From Mycolicibacterium mageritense (GTDB lineage Bacteria > Actinomycetota > Actinomycetes > Mycobacteriales > Mycobacteriaceae), in the NCBI RefSeq assembly GCF_010727475.1, contig NZ_AP022567.1, positions 1,116,001 to 1,180,000 on the forward strand: a DNA stretch of 64,000 bases, written 5' to 3'. Made by a program: the position numbers and the translations under genes. This document shows, piece after piece, positions 53,121 through 61,960 of the stretch (position 1 is the first letter of the stretch; each line of letters opens with the position of its first letter). Under the pieces are notes generated by a model. That model searched no databases and was not told the DNA's origin. It saw nothing but the letters and a program-made list of their open reading frames with translations.

Positions 53121-56100
53121 TCAGGGCATGAAGAAGTTCTGTGTGAACATCCGGTAGTTGTCCGCGTTCTCCCGCAACGTCGGGGTTTCGATCCACGAGT
53201 TGTACGGCTGATTGCTCATGCCGTTGAGGTAGTAGAAGTGGTCGGCGGTGTCGTTGTACGCGTGGGTCAACTCGTGGACGAGCACCCCCGTCTGCGCGTT
53301 CACCGACCATCCGCTGTTGAAGTAGCTGTCGCACAGGTTGATGTCATCGCCCCACGGGCCGACGACGTAGGCGGCGGCCTCGGTGCAGTGCCCGTCGCTG
53401 CCTTCGCAGTCGATGTCGAAGTCATCGGAGGTGATGGCGTCGAACACGTCCTCCAGCGTGGTCCAGATCTCCTCCTTGGAGCCCAGACTCGTCGAGTTGT
53501 CCGGCCCGCCGAACCAGAACTTGACCTGATTGCGGGTGGTCCCGATGCCGGGCAGCGTGGTCCCGGTGTAGTCGCAGGCCCACAGCATGAACACCTTGTC
53601 GCTGGCCTGCCCCGACGCCCGGAACGCGCGGCAGACGCGCATGCCCATGAGGTCGCGGCGCCCCTTCGAGCAATCCTCGTACTGCACCTTGACCGTTCTC
53701 GGGCCCGGCCAGGGGCCGCCACAGGTGTGATAGCGATTCACCGACGACAGGCCCGTTGGGTCGACGAACATGGTCGGGTTGTTGCCGGCATACGTGTACG
53801 CGTTGCCTCTGCTGCGCCCGTCCTCCCACGCCCCGGTCGGGTCCGCGGTGGTGAACCGGCCGGTCGCCGGCTCGAGGTAGCGGTTGCGCACGTAGTACAG
53901 GCCAGACTCGGTGTCGTAGCCGTAGCCCGCGAATGACACTGGCAGGGTGTCCTTCTGGGCCGTTTCGCCGAAGTCCCCGTACTCGTGGCCGCGCAGCACA
54001 CCCGAGCCGTCGAACTCGGCGACCACGCTGCCCAGCACATCCGAGACGAACCACCGCTCGACCGAGCCGCTGACCACGCCGTAGACCGACGAGTCGTGCC
54101 GCACCAGGCTGTGCGTGCCCGCAGCGTCCCGGTACTCGACGATGTCGTCGCCGTCGAAGACGTAGCGGACCGCGGGCCCGTCGTTGACGGTCTTCACGAG
54201 CCGACGGCCCAGGCAGTCGTAGCCATACGTCGCCAGCGTGCCGGTGGCGTCGTCGCGATACTCGACCATCCGGTTGCGGTAGTCGTAACGCATCGACGTG
54301 GTGTGACCGTCGGCGGTGGCGATCGTGACCAGGTTGCCGTTGGCGTCGTAACCCCGCCGGTCCGCCGGCGTCGACACGTAGCGGTTGCAGGCCGTCGTGT
54401 AGCGCTGCTCCTCGCCGTCGACGCGGATCGCGGTCCGATTGCCTGCGGGATCGAGTTCGTATTCGCGCAATGAGCCGTCGCTGCGCGCCGACGACCGTAA
54501 CCGGCCCATCGCGTCGAGGCCATAGGTCACCGTGCGCGTGCCCTGCGCGTCGGTGGTCTCGACGCCGGTCAGGCGGCCCGCCGCGTCCCAGCGGTAGTGC
54601 CGCTCGTCGAGGACCGCCGTCGGCGTCGCGGTGACAAGCCGGTCGGGCAGCCCGGCGGGATCCCACGTGGCCGTGGTGGTCACCGCGGTCCGGGCGAATC
54701 GGATGACGCCACCCGGATCCACGTCGATCGCGCTTCCGCGCCGGTCGCGGATCTGGCTCAATTGTGAAGTACCATAGCTGAATTCGAGCCGATAGCCCGA
54801 CGGATAGGTGACCGACGTGCGTCGCCCGGCCGCGTCCTGGGTGGCCGTGACCGTGTGGCCGTCCTGCACCTGTTGGACCGACAGGCCGTCATGACGCCAT
54901 TCGACGGCGTGCCGGTTGTTGGCCGCCCGGATCAACCGGCCCAGTTCGTCATAGGCGTAGGTCTCTGACGTGGTGTCGTCGGCGACCCCGGCGCCCGGCG
55001 TGATGTCGCGCCGCACGAGGCGGTCCATCGCGTCGTACGTGTTGACCACCCGCGTGCCGTTGGCGTCGGTCCAGCCGACGCAGTTTCCTCTGCCGTCGAA
55101 GGAGAAGCGCTCGGTGGTCGCGTCGGGATGCTCGATCTCGACGATGTTGTCCGCGGCGTCGCGCACGTAACGGGTGGTGTTGCCGTCCGGGTCAGTCCGG
55201 GACACCACGCGGGAGCCGTCGTTCCAGGCCTGGCCGATGTGCGCGATGGGCGTGTCACCGCGGTCCGACCACTCGACCCGCGTCGGCCGGCCCAGGCCGT
55301 CGTATGCCAGCCCGACCTGCCGTTCGCCGGGCAGCCCGATGATCGCGGGGCGGTCGTACGCGCCGTAGCCGAACGTGTGGGACAACCCTTGCGGAGCAAC
55401 CGTTTCCAGGATCCGGCCGCGGACGTCGCGCGTGTAGCGCGTGTGCAGGCGCCGGCCGGTCGCGCGGTGTGCACTCACCTTATCGGCGACGTTGGAGTTG
55501 GCGTCGTAGGTGTAGGTGGTGATCCAGCCGGTGCCGTCGTTCTCCTCGACAGGCCGGTCCAGCGCGTCGTACCGGGTGCGCCATTCCCGCCCGGCGGGAT
55601 CGGTGTGGCGAACCAACCGCGAGCGGGAGTCGAATTCCGAACTCTCGACCGCGGTTTCCCCGTTCGCCCTGGTCGTGACCCGTCGGGTGAGCCGGTCGGC
55701 CGCATCGAAGGTCTGATCGATCTTCGTGCCTGAGATCCTCTGGCACAGCACATTTCCGTTCGCGTCGCGCGTGAAGCTCACGGTCGTCCCGTTGGGCGCC
55801 GTGATCCCGACCACGCGGCCGTAGCCGTCGTAGGCCGTGCGGATCGTGCTCGCTTCGTCACCCGCACCGCGCGTCACGCCGACCACTCGTCCGACCGCGT
55901 CGTGCTCGTAGGTCACCTCGCGCTGAGATCCCCAGGTCTGCCGTACCGCCCGGCCGAGCGCGTCGAACTCGAGGCGCACGACGCGTTCGCCACCGCGCCG
56001 GGTCGCGACACGATTTCCGCCGGCGTCGTATTGATGCGACACCACGACGTCGTGCCCGTCCCCGGCCGGTCGCGAAACCGTCAGCAACCTGCCGAGCCGG

Positions 56101-57770
56101 TCGTACGTTCGGGTCTGCACGCGCTCTCGACCGGCCTCGGTGACCACGCGGGCGACCGGGTTCAGGTTCGCGTCGTAGCGCGTGTCTTCGGTGGACCCGT
56201 CGGGAAGAGTGCGGCGCACCATCAGATCCCAGGCGTTCCAGGTATGCCGATGTTCGTCTCCGGACGGATCTTTGAGCACCATCAGGCGGCCCAGGGCGTC
56301 GTGTTGATAGGTGGTCCGCAGGGCCAATCCGTCGGCGTCGAGTGTCTCGGTGGACAGCTGCCCATGGCTGCGGGAATATGAGAAGGTGTCCCGGCGGCCG
56401 GCCTGTTGCTGCGCTATGACGTCACCGAAGTCGTTGTAGGTCAACTCGGTTCGGGTTCCGTCGCGATCGACGATCAGTACCGGATTGCCCCGCTCGTCGT
56501 ACTCGGTCGAGCTCACAGCGCCACGTGGGTCCGTCTCACGCGTGACGAAGGCCTGCCCGCAGGTGCAGCCGAAGCCGGTGAGATAGTCGTAGGTGCGCAC
56601 CAGCTCCGTCTGGTCACCGCCGGAATCGCCTGGGAGATAACGGATCGAACGCAGATTGCCGCGTTCGATCGGCCCGGCGTCAGCCCTACGCGAGATTTCG
56701 AACTCCTTGACCACAGTACTGCCGTCCGCGCGCACGATCCGGGTCAGCAGGCCGTCGGGATTGTCGTAGTCGTACCGGGTCTCGTAGCAGGACGGTTTTC
56801 CCGCCGCGGCAGGCTCGGGGTACTGGCGGACCGCGATGCACGCGTCGAGCTTGTCGAACAGCAGCTCGCGAACATGTCCGTCGGCGTCGGTGACACTCGC
56901 GAGGACGGCGGCCTCGTCGGTCGTCTGGTAGCCGATCCGCACCGGACGGTCTGAACCCGCCCAGCGCAGTGAGCTGACCCGTTCGTGGTCGAACGACTCG
57001 GCGTACCCGACGTCGAGGAGCGGCTCGCCGCCCCGGTCGGTGATGCCGGCCAGCCGGTGAGATGCCGAGTAGGTGTAGTGAATCGTTGCCCCGGCGGGGA
57101 AGTCGTTGCCCGTCGGTGTTCCCGTGACGGCCGGGTAGGTCACCGAGGCGAGGTCGCCGTCGGCGGTGTAGCGGTACGACACTCGACGGCCCGTGAAGTC
57201 GGTCAGCGTGGTCAGGTGACCGGCCCGGTCATGGCTGAAAACGGTGTTGCGGCCCAGGGTGTCGGTGACGACTTCCAGCAGGCCGGTCTTGTCGTACCCG
57301 AAGCGCAGTGCGTTGCCGTTGCGGTCGACGATGCGTTCGATGCATCCGGCCGCCGGCCTGCCGTCGAGCGGCCGGAACTCCCACGCTCCGCCGCCCGAGA
57401 ACCGCAGCCGGAACTGGTCGGCCCGGCCGATCCGGCCCTCGGCGAAAACTCCACGTGCGGTGTAGATCCCGTGTTCATCTGGTCGGTAGAGGTCGGCGCC
57501 GCCGGTGCCGGTCCACAGCCGGATGCCGCCCCGGGTGGCCTCGGCTCGCAATGCGTAGGTGTGGTCCCAGTACCGGTCGGGCGACTCCGGGCGGGATCGG
57601 TACGTGCGGGTCCAGACGAAGTCCTGGCCGCGCCCGGCAATGCGGATGTCCTCCTGTTGCCACACGAACTCGCCCGTGGCGAGTCGGACATTGCGGGGCA
57701 GGTTCGGGCCTCCGGAGCAACCGGTGCAGTCGGCGGGTTCCGCGGGTGGGTGATCAGTAGACATTTTCAT
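53121..57770 (-). CDS. RHS/YD-repeat protein with a C-terminal HExxH metallopeptidase-like tip
   Basis: 1,549 residues from ATG 57770; longer (57869) and shorter (57764) starts are possible. The N-terminus (CTGCSGGPN, then FVWTRTYRSRPES) is DUF6531-like and has no clear signal peptide. About 1,200 residues of YD repeats follow (many YDxxGR/LxxxTD units), then the RHS core end GNNPTMFVDPTGL at residue ~1336. The last ~210 residues differ: seven or more Cys and a zincin motif VLVHELTHAYND (~1494), followed by ENADNYRMF near the end. This looks like an aspzincin/peptidyl-Lys metallopeptidase. It is a likely polymorphic toxin; no immunity gene is recognised. Confidence 0.88.
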   Translation of the reverse strand: MKMSTDHPPAEPADCTGCSGGPNLPRNVRLATGEFVWQQEDIRIAGRGQDFVWTRTYRSRPESPDRYWDHTYALRAEATRGGIRLWTGTGGADLYRPDEHGIYTARGVFAEGRIGRADQFRLRFSGGGAWEFRPLDGRPAAGCIERIVDRNGNALRFGYDKTGLLEVVTDTLGRNTVFSHDRAGHLTTLTDFTGRRVSYRYTADGDLASVTYPAVTGTPTGNDFPAGATIHYTYSASHRLAGITDRGGEPLLDVGYAESFDHERVSSLRWAGSDRPVRIGYQTTDEAAVLASVTDADGHVRELLFDKLDACIAVRQYPEPAAAGKPSCYETRYDYDNPDGLLTRIVRADGSTVVKEFEISRRADAGPIERGNLRSIRYLPGDSGGDQTELVRTYDYLTGFGCTCGQAFVTRETDPRGAVSSTEYDERGNPVLIVDRDGTRTELTYNDFGDVIAQQQAGRRDTFSYSRSHGQLSTETLDADGLALRTTYQHDALGRLMVLKDPSGDEHRHTWNAWDLMVRRTLPDGSTEDTRYDANLNPVARVVTEAGRERVQTRTYDRLGRLLTVSRPAGDGHDVVVSHQYDAGGNRVATRRGGERVVRLEFDALGRAVRQTWGSQREVTYEHDAVGRVVGVTRGAGDEASTIRTAYDGYGRVVGITAPNGTTVSFTRDANGNVLCQRISGTKIDQTFDAADRLTRRVTTRANGETAVESSEFDSRSRLVRHTDPAGREWRTRYDALDRPVEENDGTGWITTYTYDANSNVADKVSAHRATGRRLHTRYTRDVRGRILETVAPQGLSHTFGYGAYDRPAIIGLPGERQVGLAYDGLGRPTRVEWSDRGDTPIAHIGQAWNDGSRVVSRTDPDGNTTRYVRDAADNIVEIEHPDATTERFSFDGRGNCVGWTDANGTRVVNTYDAMDRLVRRDITPGAGVADDTTSETYAYDELGRLIRAANNRHAVEWRHDGLSVQQVQDGHTVTATQDAAGRRTSVTYPSGYRLEFSYGTSQLSQIRDRRGSAIDVDPGGVIRFARTAVTTTATWDPAGLPDRLVTATPTAVLDERHYRWDAAGRLTGVETTDAQGTRTVTYGLDAMGRLRSSARSDGSLREYELDPAGNRTAIRVDGEEQRYTTACNRYVSTPADRRGYDANGNLVTIATADGHTTSMRYDYRNRMVEYRDDATGTLATYGYDCLGRRLVKTVNDGPAVRYVFDGDDIVEYRDAAGTHSLVRHDSSVYGVVSGSVERWFVSDVLGSVVAEFDGSGVLRGHEYGDFGETAQKDTLPVSFAGYGYDTESGLYYVRNRYLEPATGRFTTADPTGAWEDGRSRGNAYTYAGNNPTMFVDPTGLSSVNRYHTCGGPWPGPRTVKVQYEDCSKGRRDLMGMRVCRAFRASGQASDKVFMLWACDYTGTTLPGIGTTRNQVKFWFGGPDNSTSLGSKEEIWTTLEDVFDAITSDDFDIDCEGSDGHCTEAAAYVVGPWGDDINLCDSYFNSGWSVNAQTGVLVHELTHAYNDTADHFYYLNGMSNQPYNSWIETPTLRENADNYRMFTQNFFMP

Positions 57771-57982
57771 TCGAGGCGCGAAACGCCCGGTGCGTACCGC
57801 TGCCCCATCCCCCTTTCGATCACTGTGGGCGAAAGCTCCCGGGCGCCGGTCAGAAGAACTGACCGGCACCGGGTTTCAGCTTCGCCTTTGCGATTGCCAG
57901 ACCGTACGTCCGCGATGACCGGTTTGGCTGGGGTAGTGCACTACCTGATTTCCGCGACACCGAGGCGTCCCGGTGGGGTATT

Positions 57983-58291
57983 TCAAATCACGCGGAGCGA
58001 ATCCCCGTCACAGGGGAACCTGCGCCGCAGTTCCACGAGCATGCGTTCGACCTCTGCGATCCGCCCGCGCACCCGCAGCAGGCCCTCCGGTGGTTGATCA
58101 TCGCCGTCGCCGCTGCGGTCGATGCGGCGGCGCCACATCCTTTCGGCCTTCGCTGCGAGCACCTTGAGCTCGTCGATCTCACCGCGCAGCATCAGGTCGA
58201 ACAGCTGCGATTGCGCGATGTCAGCCGGATGCGGCGTGCCGGTCCAGCCATCGGAAGCTCCAGGGCCGAATCCGCGCGGTGGGGAGAACAC
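57983..58291 (-). CDS. Small charged helical protein upstream of the RHS gene
   Basis: 102 residues from GTG 58291, with strong third-position GC typical of genes here. After a Gly/Pro-rich start it becomes a long charged helix (SQLFDLMLRGEIDELKVLAAKAERMWRRRID, then LRVRGRIAEVERMLVELRRRF), probably a coiled coil. It lies on the same strand 213 bases before the RHS start and could be a chaperone, adaptor or immunity partner, or an unrelated gene. No family is recognised. Confidence 0.6.
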   Translation of the reverse strand: MFSPPRGFGPGASDGWTGTPHPADIAQSQLFDLMLRGEIDELKVLAAKAERMWRRRIDRSGDGDDQPPEGLLRVRGRIAEVERMLVELRRRFPCDGDSLRVI

Positions 58292-58426
58292 ACCTGGATC
58301 ATGTCGAAGTTTGCCCGATCCAGCGACCTCACAGGTTTAACCGCCGGTACGCCGTCCCGTCACTTACCGGCCACGGGCGATTTGCCGGCGTTCTCGTGGG
58401 CGATGTCGACGCTGTAGTCCGCCGGG

Positions 58427-58466
58427 TGTTGTCCCGCCCGAAACCGAGAATGCGGGCGGGACAACA
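58427..58466. terminator. Perfect 14-pair hairpin after the CsbD gene
   Basis: TGTTGTCCCGCCCG (58427-58440) and CGGGCGGGACAACA (58453-58466) pair without mismatch around a 12-base loop. It begins 8 bases past the csbD-like stop on the minus strand. It is GC-rich with no T-run, like many mycobacterial terminators. Confidence 0.7.
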
Positions 58467-58474
58467 TGGTTCGG

Positions 58475-58687
58475 TTATCCGTTGCCGGTCAGCCGGTCCT
58501 TGACGGCTTCCACTCCGTCTTTCACCTTCTCGGCGGCGTCGGCGATCTTCTGCTTGGCCGCCGCGATCCCCTGATCGGCCTGCCCTTCGGCTTTGAGATC
58601 CTCGTTGCCGGTCGCCGCCCCGGTCGCCTCCTTGGCCCGGCCCTTGAGATCGTCGACCTTGTTGCGTGCATCGTCTGCGATTCCCAT
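58475..58687 (-). CDS. CsbD-family stress protein
   Basis: 70 residues, hydrophilic and Ala/Lys/Glu-rich: NKVDDLKGRAKEATGAATGNEDLKAEGQADQ matches the CsbD signature. CsbD proteins are small, general-stress-induced and of unknown mechanism. ATG 58687 follows a GGGGAGT ribosome site. It is monocistronic, closed by a strong hairpin, and next to the Asp23 operon, another stress locus. Confidence 0.9.
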   Translation of the reverse strand: MGIADDARNKVDDLKGRAKEATGAATGNEDLKAEGQADQGIAAAKQKIADAAEKVKDGVEAVKDRLTGNG

Positions 58688-58794
58688 GTCCTGCACTCCC
58701 CTTCCGTGACAGGGTGACGCATTTGCGGTCACCCACTGTTTCCCGATCCAGCGCATTCCCCTCGTTCTTGCTGCACTGGACGTCTCTTGCCCGG

Positions 58795-59340
58795 TCAGAT
58801 CACCTGCGGGCGAACCTTTTCCGGTCGAACCTGCTCGACCAGCAACTGAAACTCGAAGTCGGCACCTGCAGCCCGCCGGGCATCGGCAGCGCATCTGCGG
58901 GCCAACCGGCGCACCTCGGCGGTTGGCGTGTCCGGAGCCACCTCAACGGTGACGCGCATGACCGGCCTGCCGCGTTCGATACGGGTGCGGGCCTTGGCGC
59001 CCTGTACTGCGGGGTGCCGCCCCACATCGCCGGCGACGGCATCGGCGATCCGGTCGAGATTCGCCGCGCCGGCGTCGCCGCCCACCCCTGCGGGACGCAG
59101 ATGCAACAGCAGTAACCACAACCCGAGCAGCACCGCGGTGACGCCCGCGCCACCAACCGCTGCCGGCCACCAGGGCCATTCAGCGGTGTGCGTCAACACC
59201 ACCGGCTGGAGGCGCTCGGCGGATTCGCGGGCCGCACGGAGGTTCACGCGGTATCCGATCAGCCAGCCGCCCGCCACCAGCAATGCCAGAGCCACCCCTG
59301 CGGTCACGAGTCGATCCACCATGCGGACCACCGACGTCAT
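58795..59340 (-). CDS. AmaP-like / alkaline-shock membrane protein
   Basis: 181 residues with two membrane helices (~10-30 and ~59-82) followed by a cytosolic domain (ADAVAGDVGRHPAVQGAKARTRIERGRPVMRVTVEVAPDTPTAEVRRLARRCAADARRA) resembling the AmaP-type Asp23-binding partner. It is the last gene of the operon. Its start overlaps the previous gene's stop (ATGA, 59337-59340). It probably anchors Asp23 at the membrane. Confidence 0.75.
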   Translation of the reverse strand: MTSVVRMVDRLVTAGVALALLVAGGWLIGYRVNLRAARESAERLQPVVLTHTAEWPWWPAAVGGAGVTAVLLGLWLLLLHLRPAGVGGDAGAANLDRIADAVAGDVGRHPAVQGAKARTRIERGRPVMRVTVEVAPDTPTAEVRRLARRCAADARRAAGADFEFQLLVEQVRPEKVRPQVI

Positions 59341-60089
59341 TGTTCGTCTCCTTCGCAGCGCCAGGCCTCGACTGCGTGCCGTTGTACCCACACCCCGTCG
59401 CCGACAGGGTGATACGCCAGTCGACGCGGCTTGACCGCGACGACCAGCAATGCCGCACCCACGAGCACCGCGGCGACCGCACCGGGCCACGTCCACCAGT
59501 GCCACTGAGCGCGGCCGGCCCAGCCGAGCACTGTCGAGATCCACGCGCCGCCACCGATCCAGCCGAATCCGATGAGCGCGTCGCGTACGGCGACCACGCC
59601 GATCGCGATCACCATCAGCGCGATGAGCACACCCGTGATCGTGGAGGCCGCGGTACGTCGCGGCGCGAATCGTGCGCGCCCACCGTCGGCTACGACTCTC
59701 GGTTCGGCATCCTCCGCGTACGCGTCGGCTACCTGCGCAGGCGTCCGGTCGCTGACGATCCGGCTGATCCGCACCCCGATGCGACGCGGCTGCTCACCGA
59801 GGCACAGCGACATTTCTCGTGACACCGCGGATTCGACGTCGCTGCGGATCGCCTTACCGTCGATGGGCCAATTCACCGCGATCTCCACGTCGATCGCCGG
59901 CGACTGCGGTCCACCGTTGACGCGTACCGCGGGCAATGTCCGGCCCGGCACGACCGCGCGGCGGCGTACGACACCTGGCACCGAGAGCGCCGCGTGCTCG
60001 ATCAGCCGATGCCGCACCCGTTCGCTGATCACCGTCTGACCGCGTTTGGGTTGCGCCACAAGCGGTGCCACGGCCGGTTCGGTTGTCAC
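59337..60089 (-). CDS. Asp23/Gls24-like protein with DUF6286-type membrane part
   Basis: 250 residues. The first ~110 form an Asp23-like domain (ISERVRHRLIEHAALSVPGVVRRRA, IDVEIAVNWP, VRISRIV). Two membrane segments follow (~152-178 and ~197-222, WHWWTWPGAVAAVLVGAALLVVAV). This is the usual makeup of DUF6286 proteins in actinobacterial Asp23 operons. It is coupled to its neighbours by a short overlap downstream. The role is probably envelope stress. Confidence 0.8.
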   Translation of the reverse strand: MTTEPAVAPLVAQPKRGQTVISERVRHRLIEHAALSVPGVVRRRAVVPGRTLPAVRVNGGPQSPAIDVEIAVNWPIDGKAIRSDVESAVSREMSLCLGEQPRRIGVRISRIVSDRTPAQVADAYAEDAEPRVVADGGRARFAPRRTAASTITGVLIALMVIAIGVVAVRDALIGFGWIGGGAWISTVLGWAGRAQWHWWTWPGAVAAVLVGAALLVVAVKPRRLAYHPVGDGVWVQRHAVEAWRCEGDEQ

Positions 60090-60091
60090 TC

Positions 60092-60274
60092 TCAGCTCCT
60101 GGGACGGCGCCCGAGGGCTGTCAGGTCGATGGTCCCGTCGAAGTGGGCCCCGATCGCTGCACCGGAACCACCGAGGACCAGGGCCAGCAGAAAACCGATC
60201 AGACCGCCGGTAGCCGCGGCAATTGCCAGCAGCAGGCCGACGAAAAGGCCTACCACCACGTACTTTTGATTCAT
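60092..60274 (-). CDS. DUF2273-like small membrane protein
   Basis: 60 residues with two membrane helices separated by a Gly turn (VVVGLFVGLLLAIAAATGGLIGFLLALVLGGSGAAIGAHFDG), ending in LTALGRRPRS. Such short proteins often sit inside Asp23/Gls24 operons. It overlaps the upstream gene's stop by 4 bases, and the next gene follows after 2 bases. The function is unknown. Confidence 0.82.
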   Translation of the reverse strand: MNQKYVVVGLFVGLLLAIAAATGGLIGFLLALVLGGSGAAIGAHFDGTIDLTALGRRPRS

Positions 60275-60495
60275 CGTTGAGCCTTCTTGGAAAGATTGGC
60301 GCGGCGGGTGCGCCTGCGTTTGGTGAGGTATGCCGCGAGCCGTCCTCGGCAGGTGCGCCGGATCCGGATCGCGGACCGCGGTGTGCCGCGATCGAATGCG
60401 GCGAGCGCCTCGATCAAGGCCTCGGCCGAGCCGCCGACGTCGGGATGGTGTCGCCGGACCGCGGCACGGCGGGCACGACGGTGGTACTCAGTCAC
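60271..60495 (-). CDS. Small basic J-domain-like protein
   Basis: 74 residues. An HPD tripeptide in RHHPDVGGSAEALIEALAAFDRG is in the pattern of a J-domain loop followed by a helix, but the rest of a J-domain is lacking. The C-terminal half is very basic (RRTCRGRLAAYLTKRRRTRR). It is coupled by overlaps to both neighbours, so it is a real member of the operon. DnaK interaction would be speculation. Confidence 0.72.
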   Translation of the reverse strand: MTEYHRRARRAAVRRHHPDVGGSAEALIEALAAFDRGTPRSAIRIRRTCRGRLAAYLTKRRRTRRANLSKKAQR

Positions 60496-60797
60496 TGCAT
60501 CTGGTCGTGTGCCGGGGCCACCGCGACGTCACCGACCACCACGTCGACCGGAAATCCGGCGGCAGCGTTCGCCGCGAGCCGCACCTCCTCGGCGATGCCG
60601 AGCAGGTGCGGCCGCAGCTGCAGCACGACGTGGACTTCGCCTCTGTCGGTGCCGAGCCGAATCCCCCGAACGGTACGGCCGGGCAGATGCGTCTCCGGGA
60701 CGCCCGGGCCGAAGTGCAGCCCGACCACGCCGTCGACGGCGGTTACGGCCTGCACCACGCGGTCGACGAGGTCCGCGGTGGACGACGTCTGGCTCAT
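60492..60797 (-). CDS. Small Asp23-like protein
   Basis: 101 residues beginning MSQTSSTADLVDRVVQAVTAVDGVVGLHFG, with strand-like GIRLGTDRGEVHVVLQLRPHLLGIAEEVRLAANAAAGFPVDVVVGDV resembling a minimal Asp23 fold (helix, strands, helix, strand). It overlaps the preceding and following genes by 4 bases each. The function is inferred from the operon only. Confidence 0.7.
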   Translation of the reverse strand: MSQTSSTADLVDRVVQAVTAVDGVVGLHFGPGVPETHLPGRTVRGIRLGTDRGEVHVVLQLRPHLLGIAEEVRLAANAAAGFPVDVVVGDVAVAPAHDQMQ

Positions 60798-61267
60798 ACG
60801 ACGCGGGGCTCGCCAGTGGTGCTGCCATCGGTGACATCGTCGTCGTCGAAGTGGACGTCGTGCACGGTGATGTTGACCTCGGTCACCTCGAGTCCGGTCA
60901 TGTTCTCGACCGCGGCGATGACGTTGCTGCGGATGCCGTCGGCCAGGTCGTGGATGGCGATCCCGTACTCCGCCACGATCCCGATGTCCACGGCGGCCTG
61001 CCGCTCACCGACCTCGACGCTGACCCCCTGGGTCAGGCTCGGCGAACCCGGAAGGGTTTCCCGCAGCTTGCCGACAACGCGTGCCGCCTGACCTCCGAGG
61101 TCGTACACGCCGTCGATCTCGCGGGTCGCGATACCGGCGATCTTGGAGACGACGATGTCGGCGATGGTCGTGGCACCGTGACCGGACGCCTTCTCGACGT
61201 CCTTGCCGACCCGGTCGGCGGCTACGCTTGAGCTAACTTCCCGGGGCTGGGTTGCTGCGGTCATCAA
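60794..61267 (-). CDS. Asp23/Gls24 family envelope stress protein
   Basis: 157 residues with the clear Asp23/Gls24 pattern: TTIADIVVSKIAGIATREIDGVYDLGGQ, then GVSVEVGERQAAVDIGIVAEYGIAIHDLADGIRSNVIAAVENMTGLEVTEVNITVHDV. It is the first gene of the operon, ATG 61267, following an AGAAGGAGAAG ribosome site. Members form membrane-associated filaments in Firmicutes; in actinobacteria the role is linked to envelope stress. It is divergent from the ECF sigma gene. Confidence 0.92.
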   Translation of the reverse strand: MMTAATQPREVSSSVAADRVGKDVEKASGHGATTIADIVVSKIAGIATREIDGVYDLGGQAARVVGKLRETLPGSPSLTQGVSVEVGERQAAVDIGIVAEYGIAIHDLADGIRSNVIAAVENMTGLEVTEVNITVHDVHFDDDDVTDGSTTGEPRVV

Positions 61268-61289
61268 CTTCTCCTTCTAGCCTGATTCC

Positions 61290-61306
61290 CCGAACATTTC
61301 GTTCGG
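61290..61306. promoter_or_regulatory. Inverted repeat in the Asp23-sigma intergenic region
   Basis: CCGAAC (61290-61295) and GTTCGG (61301-61306) form a perfect 6-base dyad with a 5-base AT-rich spacer, 23 bases upstream of the Asp23 operon start. It may be an operator or promoter element for the divergent genes. The 114-base gap has no gene. Confidence 0.4.
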
Positions 61307-61381
61307 CACAATCGGTTAGTCGGTGGGAGGTGCATGGCGCGCACGCTAATGAGACGTAGACCACACTGACGGCAGGACGCG

Positions 61382-61960
61382 ATGGGGGTGGCGGTGGTAC
61401 CGAGCAGGGGTGGCCTGTTGGAGTTGCTCTCCGACGATGCGCTCGCCCGTCGCGCTCAGCGTGGCGACGCGGACGCCTTCGACACATTGGTGGTGCGTCA
61501 CGCGCCTGCGCTGCACCGGTTCGTCGCAAACACCCACCCGGACCGCGACGAGTGCGACGACATCGTCCAGGAGACGTTCATCACGGCGTGGAAGGCATTG
61601 CCCACATTCGCCTTCCGGTCGCAGTTTCGCACCTGGCTGTATTCGCTGGCATCCCGCAGAACCATCGACGCCCTTCGGCGCCGCCGCCCGCACAGCGCGC
61701 TCGACTCGACCGCTGACACGCCCGACCTCACGCCGGGGCCGGGCCAGCGCGCACTCGCCGGCGACTTCATGGCGGCACTCAATCGCGAACTGGCCCTGCT
61801 GCCGTATCCCGCGCGGGCGGCGTGGTGGCTGCGGGAGGTGTACGACCTGCCGCTCTCGGAGATCGCCACGGTATTGCACACCACCGAGGGATCGGTGCGC
61901 GGCCACCTGCAGCGCACCCGAAAGCGGCTCGCCACGGCGCTCGAGGAGTTCCGCCCATGA
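61382..61960 (+). CDS. ECF-family RNA polymerase sigma factor
   Basis: 192 residues. Region 2 (LVVRHAPALHRFVANTHPDRDECDDIVQETFITAWKALPTFAFRSQFRTWLYSLA, ~37-90) and region 4 (LLPYPARAAWWLREVYDLPLSEIATVLHTTEGSVRGHLQRTRKRL, ~140-185) are both clear. There is no C-terminal SnoaL domain. It is divergent from the Asp23 operon and followed at once by an unknown gene (ATGA overlap). It probably drives the Asp23 operon. Confidence 0.93.
   Translation: MGVAVVPSRGGLLELLSDDALARRAQRGDADAFDTLVVRHAPALHRFVANTHPDRDECDDIVQETFITAWKALPTFAFRSQFRTWLYSLASRRTIDALRRRRPHSALDSTADTPDLTPGPGQRALAGDFMAALNRELALLPYPARAAWWLREVYDLPLSEIATVLHTTEGSVRGHLQRTRKRLATALEEFRP

Noticed and set aside
53775..57700. YD-repeat DNA as possible tandem DNA repeats or a CRISPR array
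   Set aside because: The repetition is at the protein level, with divergent DNA and no constant spacing or identical repeat units.
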